From Candidatus Brevundimonas phytovorans (GTDB lineage Bacteria > Pseudomonadota > Alphaproteobacteria > Caulobacterales > Caulobacteraceae): 64,000 nucleotides of DNA. The stretch lies in the NCBI GenBank assembly GCA_029203145.1, contig CP119309.1, positions 2,381,001-2,445,000 of the forward strand, read 5' to 3'. The notes beneath the pieces are model-generated. The model searched no databases. It was not told the DNA's origin and saw only the letters and a program-made list of their open reading frames with translations. Positions 62,425 to 64,000 of the stretch are shown here, one piece after another. The position numbers and the translations under genes are program-made. Every line of letters starts with the position of its first letter. Positions within the stretch are counted from its first letter, which is position 1.

Positions 62425-64000
62425 CTAGCGGCGGTCCTCGCCGTTGCCGCCGGAGGTGTGGGCCGGGCCGCGGAAGACGGCGTTGAGGAAGAGCGGCTTC
62501 AGCCCTTCCAGGAAGGCGCGCATGGTCACGTCCTGGGTGAAGGCCACGACCTGACCGCGACCCAGTTCCGAGGCCATGGCCACCGGCTTGTAGGCCAGCT
62601 GACGGCGGTTTTCGGCCCAGAGCTGGCCCGAGGCGAGGATGCTGTCCGGGCCGGCCAGACGCACCACATTGGTCCCCTGCTCGCGGGTCAGGGGCGTGTA
62701 GATGTCCGAGCCGCGCACCATGACGCTGAGATCGCGCGCGACGCCCGCGCCCAGCCAGTGCTCCTGATCCACGACGGCGTGGGCCAGGACCCCGGCCACG
62801 GAATCGGGCGAACCGTGGTGGTTGGTGCGGTCCAGATAGTCAGCCTCGGAAGGGATTTCCGTGCCGGGGGTCGTGGCGCCCGATCCCCCGTCCGCCTTGT
62901 CGCCCTCGGGGACGACAGCGGTTTCGCGACGGCTGTCGAGCAGCTTGGCGTCAGGGTCCGTCAGCAGGCGGCTGGCCGAGCCGACGCCGATCAGAACGCC
63001 GCCGCCCTCGACCCAGGCGCGCAAGCTGGCGATGCCGTCCGCGCCCAGGATCTTCTCATAATTGCCGCCCGACGGCAGGATCAGCACTTCGTAGCGCGAC
63101 AGGTCGGCGCTGCCGAGACGGCGGGTGCGGACCGCCGTGACCGGCCAGCCGTATTCGCGCTCCAGCACGTGGCGGATCGAACCGGCGGACTCGGCGTCGG
63201 TCGGGTCGTCCCAGGCCATGGCCACGCGCGGGGCCTTGATGGTGGTCGCGTACTCCGAGCCGACATTGGGGCCGCTGGACACCCAGGACGTGGCCAGGGC
63301 CGTGACCTCGGCCCCGCTGTCCGCGGCGATGCGGCGCACGCGCTCGTCCAGATCGGCGGGCGATCCGGCGCGCGGCACGATGAAGGCGCCGCCCGCATAG
63401 GCCTTGCCGTCCAGGGTGAAGGCTTCCTCGATCGAGCGGACCGGCAGGTTTTCCTTCAGGGCGGCGGTCAGGAAGCGCATCCCCGCCGTGCCGGGGTTTA
63501 TCGCATAGCCATAGGCGGCGTCCGATCCGGCGATGGCGACCGGGCGGATCAGTTCGGGGCCGACCGCCGTGGTCTGGACCGAGGGCGCGCCCGAACACTT
63601 CTGGCTCGGCACGTTGAACAGCAGGGGCATGGACCAGCCGGTCAGGTCATAGATTTCGTCGCCCAGACCCCGCGCGCGACGAGCCTCCTGTTCGGCCACG
63701 AACTTCGGGTCCAGCGGCACGTCCTTGGCCAGCAGGACCTCGGCCATGCGGCGCTGGGGCTGCGACAGATTCACCACGAAGTCGCCGGCGCGATAGTTTT
63801 GCCCGCAGGCCGAGAAGGAAGCCGTGGCGCGCCCGACCTCGATGCCGGAACGCACCAGCAGGCCCGCCAGCTTGTCGGCGGCGGCCGGATCGGCGGCGCT
63901 GGAACGCGACAGGACATAGGCGCCCCGTCCCGCCAGTCCGTCGCGATGGAAGGCGTAGAAGTCGTTCAGCAGCTTTTCGCGGTCGCGGGCGGCGGTCTCG
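62425..64000 (-). CDS. M14-type zinc carboxypeptidase, C-terminal part (5' end outside window)
   Basis: The visible 524 residues run off the window edge. The first part has FYAFHRDGLAGRGAYVLSRSS and the segment FVAEQEARRARGLGDEIYDLTGWSMPLLFNVPS, typical of large secreted M14-like peptidases of Caulobacterales. Following is RHVLEREYGWPVTAVRTRRLG, YEVLILPSGGNYEKIL and LRAWVEGGGVLIGVGSASRLL, which look like a glutamine-amidotransferase-like (type 1 GATase) fold. The zinc-binding N-terminal domain is outside, so the M14 assignment is from these accessory segments. Confidence 0.75.
   Translation of the reverse strand, partial: ETAARDREKLLNDFYAFHRDGLAGRGAYVLSRSSAADPAAADKLAGLLVRSGIEVGRATASFSACGQNYRAGDFVVNLSQPQRRMAEVLLAKDVPLDPKFVAEQEARRARGLGDEIYDLTGWSMPLLFNVPSQKCSGAPSVQTTAVGPELIRPVAIAGSDAAYGYAINPGTAGMRFLTAALKENLPVRSIEEAFTLDGKAYAGGAFIVPRAGSPADLDERVRRIAADSGAEVTALATSWVSSGPNVGSEYATTIKAPRVAMAWDDPTDAESAGSIRHVLEREYGWPVTAVRTRRLGSADLSRYEVLILPSGGNYEKILGADGIASLRAWVEGGGVLIGVGSASRLLTDPDAKLLDSRRETAVVPEGDKADGGSGATTPGTEIPSEADYLDRTNHHGSPDSVAGVLAHAVVDQEHWLGAGVARDLSVMVRGSDIYTPLTREQGTNVVRLAGPDSILASGQLWAENRRQLAYKPVAMASELGRGQVVAFTQDVTMRAFLEGLKPLFLNAVFRGPAHTSGGNGEDRR

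Overview
The window is high-GC (about two-thirds G+C), densely coded bacterial DNA. Dozens of housekeeping genes are mixed with small regulatory modules. Gene content suggests an alphaproteobacterium of the Caulobacterales, most likely a Brevundimonas-like organism. The pointers are a eukaryotic-type NADP isocitrate dehydrogenase, a dnaG-rpoD pair without rpsU, unlinked carA and carB, an ELM1-type gene after greA, a TonB receptor, two SleB-type cell wall hydrolases, a DUF6481 protein and a possible CtrA/DnaA-type regulatory region. The genus is inference. I saw no rRNA, tRNA, CRISPR array, prophage or transposase.

Layout. 1-8 kb: the 3' end of alaS, a DUF2939 protein, icd, a DUF1176 lipoprotein and two tandem Tat-exported DUF885 paralogues. 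8-13.4 kb: a glutathione-dependent formaldehyde operon (frmA, VOC protein, lipoprotein, fghA, 81-aa protein) read away from a LysR regulator and a CobB-type deacylase, then YnfA. 13.5-19.5 kb: TrmJ-like methyltransferase, S1/P1 nuclease, 3D-domain protein, Mpo1-like protein, DEAD-box helicase with a structured leader and a miniature flagellar-rod-like protein. 19.6-22.3 kb: an HxlR regulator divergent from a VOC/SRPBCC/PhnB/DUF1428 cluster. 22.5-28.2 kb: rpoD, dnaG, a patatin lipoprotein and a small orphan gene behind DnaA/CtrA-like sites. 28-37.4 kb: TonB receptor divergent from a secreted cyanophycinase-like S51 peptidase, galE, carA, an APC transporter, an SDR and a HAD phosphatase. 37.5-48.6 kb: rraB-carB, DUF1294, M20 amidohydrolase, GST, greA-ELM1, DUF389 and trxB. 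48.7-55.7 kb: a lower-GC orphan secreted protein, two SleB hydrolases around dps, DUF6481 and a glycine-zipper lipoprotein, then an acyltransferase. 55.6-60.3 kb: NAD synthesis (nadA, an M50 membrane protease, nadB, nadC) with a palindromic operator before nadA. 60.3-64 kb: an XRE/membrane-protein pair with a tandem operator, a GIY-YIG protein behind another palindrome, a lipoprotein and the 3' part of an M14-type peptidase.

Three families of intergenic palindromic repeats recur. One copy supplies the last 28 codons of nadB, and another abuts the start of the M50 gene. The most interesting items are these repeat-gene fusions, the three well-formed operators near 60-62 kb, the zinc-ligand substitutions in DnaG and CobB, the rod-protein miniature at 19.3 kb and the orphan lower-GC gene at 48.7 kb. 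I found no clearly new multi-gene system. The best candidates for undescribed biology are small modules listed as findings.
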